In this document: in pieces, positions 5,735 through 7,433 of the stretch
Layout: each line of letters starts with the position of its first letter
Numbering within the stretch: position 1 is the stretch's first letter
From: Verrucomicrobiota bacterium
GTDB lineage: Bacteria; Verrucomicrobiota; Verrucomicrobiia; Limisphaerales; JAGWYX01
Direction: 5' to 3'
Assembly (NCBI GenBank): GCA_018969165.1
Contig: JAGWYX010000169.1
Coordinates: forward strand, 1 to 7,433
DNA: 7,433 bases
Made by a program: the position numbers and the translations under genes
The notes under the pieces: generated by a model
The model's database searches: none
Told to the model about the DNA's origin: nothing
What the model saw: only the letters and a program-made list of their open reading frames with translations

Positions 5735-7433
5735 TCACCGGGCACCGCCGCGCGCGCCGCCCAATCGACGCCGCGCCGCGGCCATGCTCCAACCCGCCGC
5801 CACCAGCGCCGCTCGCGCCGCGGCCGGCCTCGCCTGGGTCAGCTCGCACAGGATCCGAACCGCCCGGTCTCGCAGTTTGTCGTTCGTCGGCGCCAGGTCC
5901 ACCATCAGGTTGCTGCTCACCTTCCCCAACCGCACCATCGACAGCGTTGTGACCAGGTTCAGAATCAGCTTCGTCGCCGTCCCCGCCTTCAGCCGCGTCG
6001 AACCCGTGAGCACCTCGGGCCCCACGTCGGGCGCAATCACTCGCGTCGGCCGAAGCCGGCCGGGGAAGCGCAATCGCGGATTAAAGGTGATCAGGATCGT
6101 TTTCGCCCCGAGCCGCTTGGCCTCGGCCAGCGCGCCCCATACAAATGGCGTTCGCCCGCTGGCGGCAATGCCCACCACGACGTCCCGGCGCCGCACGCCG
6201 CGAAACGACACGGCCGCCGCTCCGGCCGCGGCATCGTCCTCCGCCCCTTCAACTGATTCCCAGAGGGCCTGCTGACCGCCGGCCATGATCCCCTGCACCA
6301 TCTCCCGCGGCGCCCGAAACGTCGGCGGACACTCGCTCGCGTCCAGCACGCCCAGGCGCCCGCTCGTCCCGGCGCCAACGTAGAATAAGCGCCCCCCGCC
6401 TCGAAACGCCGCCACCACCAGCCGAATGGCCGCTTCGAGGTTCTTCCGTTCCGCCAATACCGCGCCGGCCACCCGCCCCTCCTCGCTCAGCATTAACGCG
6501 ATCGCCTCACCCAGCGACAGTTTATCCAGATTCATCGACCGCGGATTGCGCCCTTCGGTCGGCGAATGCCGCAGTTCCTCCAGGTCCCACCACCCGGCAG
6601 CCCGGGCCACCATCGGCAGCGACAACTTCCCCGGCGCCAGCGGTCGCCCGGTCGCCCGCGGAGCCGTACCCGCCCGGACGGAAACCGAACGGAGTCCGCT
6701 TGATCCCTCGTAAACCCTCCGCGCCAGCGCGACCGCCCCCCAGACCGCCTCGCGCCCCAGCGGCGCAATCTTCGCCTTCGGCCACGCGCGGCGTATCTCG
6801 CGCCCCACCCACCGCGCAAACCGCGGCTGCTTGAGCAATACCCCGCCGGTCAAAAAAAATCGTACCGGGCTCCCGCGACGCTCGAGTCGCCGCGCGCAAC
6901 TTGCCGCGTCGCGCGCCAGGCTGTCCGCCGCCCCGGCCAGAATGTCGCGGGCAATCCGGTCCCCGTGGTTCCAGGCCCGGAACACCTCGACGGCCAGGGC
7001 CGCGATCTGACGCTTGTCGGTGCCCTGCGCCCAACCGATCAAATCGTTCGGCTCGTTGCAGCATAACCGCCGCAGGATCGCCTGCCCGAGCCGCGACCAC
7101 ACACCGTCGCGATCGTAGTAGTAAACGATCGCCTTGAGGGCGCGCAGGCCGATCTCATACCCGCTGCCTTTGTCGCCCAGCACATGGCCCCAGCCGCCGA
7201 CCTTGGCGGTCCGCTCCGCCGGCCCGCGACCGTAGCAGCACGAGCCGGTGCCGCTCAAGACGATCACCCGCGCCGCCGCCCAGCCCGGCGACTCGAGTTC
7301 CGCCGCCGCCAGCGCGGTCTCCAAATCATGATTCGCGTAGCACGGCACCCCCGGCCAAATCCGCGCGGCCAGCCGGGCGACCCGCGCGCGGTCCGCCCCC
7401 TCCCGCACCCCCGCCATGCCGAGCCCGACCGCG
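5735..7433 (-). CDS. murQ: Fused BadF/BadG-type sugar kinase and MurQ-type N-acetylmuramic acid 6-phosphate etherase; N-terminus outside window
   Basis: The visible 565 residues hold two enzymes. The kinase part (1 to about 240) is of the BadF/BadG/BcrA-type ASKHA fold, like GlcNAc and MurNAc kinases. It shows GMAG near residues 5-8, NHDLETAL (34-41, with the likely catalytic base Asp36), SGTGS (60-64), GGWGHVLGDKGSGYEIG (79-95) and the adenosine motif LTGGVLLK (194-201). The phosphate-1 motif lies upstream. After a linker of about 45 residues, the etherase part (about 287-565) opens with SPTEGRNP (290-297). It has the SIS-domain loop GAGTSGRLG (353-361), ASECPPTF (365-372) with Glu367 matching E. 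coli Glu83, VEGAED (394-399) with Glu398 matching E. coli Glu114, and STRLKAGTATK (478-488). The etherase cleaves MurNAc-6-phosphate into GlcNAc-6-phosphate and D-lactate in the cytoplasm; the fused kinase plausibly makes that substrate from MurNAc. The frame stays open to the window edge, so the Met at 7417 is not the start. The C-terminus stops about 25 residues short of E. coli MurQ. Confidence 0.92.
   Translation of the reverse strand, partial: AVGLGMAGVREGADRARVARLAARIWPGVPCYANHDLETALAAAELESPGWAAARVIVLSGTGSCCYGRGPAERTAKVGGWGHVLGDKGSGYEIGLRALKAIVYYYDRDGVWSRLGQAILRRLCCNEPNDLIGWAQGTDKRQIAALAVEVFRAWNHGDRIARDILAGAADSLARDAASCARRLERRGSPVRFFLTGGVLLKQPRFARWVGREIRRAWPKAKIAPLGREAVWGAVALARRVYEGSSGLRSVSVRAGTAPRATGRPLAPGKLSLPMVARAAGWWDLEELRHSPTEGRNPRSMNLDKLSLGEAIALMLSEEGRVAGAVLAERKNLEAAIRLVVAAFRGGGRLFYVGAGTSGRLGVLDASECPPTFRAPREMVQGIMAGGQQALWESVEGAEDDAAAGAAAVSFRGVRRRDVVVGIAASGRTPFVWGALAEAKRLGAKTILITFNPRLRFPGRLRPTRVIAPDVGPEVLTGSTRLKAGTATKLILNLVTTLSMVRLGKVSSNLMVDLAPTNDKLRDRAVRILCELTQARPAAARAALVAAGWSMAAARRRLGGARGGAR

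Noticed and set aside
5652..6275. + strand open frames (5652-6275 and 5666-6256) opposite MurQ
   Set aside because: Both encode Arg/Pro/Ser/Ala-rich protein without domains and overlap conserved MurQ active-site codons.

Overview
The window looks like chromosomal DNA of a high-GC Gram-negative bacterium, most likely from the Planctomycetota-Verrucomicrobiota-Chlamydiota superphylum, with Verrucomicrobiota favoured. This rests on the GC-rich coding sequence, the style of the kinase-MurQ fusion and of the exported repeat protein, and a promoter placed almost on top of a start codon. It is a judgement from protein style, not a database result. I see no mobile element, CRISPR array, tRNA or rRNA.

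Left part (1-4980, + strand): four tightly packed genes that read like one operon. First is the C-terminal end of a P1B-type (heavy-metal) P-type ATPase whose N-terminus lies outside the window. Four bases later comes an ABC-transporter ATPase with an unusual Pro/Ala-rich C-terminal tail. After 25 bases follows its probable ABC-2 type permease, which carries a domain of about 195 residues between TM3 and TM4, predicted to be extracytoplasmic. Ten bases further is a membrane-anchored, otherwise exported, helical TPR-like protein of unknown function. The ATPase and permease should form one transporter, and the exported protein is a natural candidate partner for the permease's outside domain. The substrate cannot be read from the sequence.

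Middle (4981-5734): a five-helix Yip1-family membrane protein (5027-5611) follows on the + strand. It seems to have its own promoter, placed so that the transcript may start at or next to the GTG codon (leaderless). After it lies a convergent gap of 123 bases with two overlapping, mutually exclusive palindromes.

Right part (5735-7433, - strand): the C-terminal 565 residues of a fusion between a BadF/BadG-type sugar kinase and a complete MurQ-type N-acetylmuramic acid 6-phosphate etherase. The inferred role is peptidoglycan sugar salvage in one polypeptide: phosphorylate MurNAc (or a related amino sugar), then cleave its D-lactyl ether to give GlcNAc-6-phosphate. The kinase N-terminus lies beyond the window.

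The best candidates for something undescribed are the ABC / exported TPR-like / Yip1 cluster and the nested palindromes at the convergent junction.
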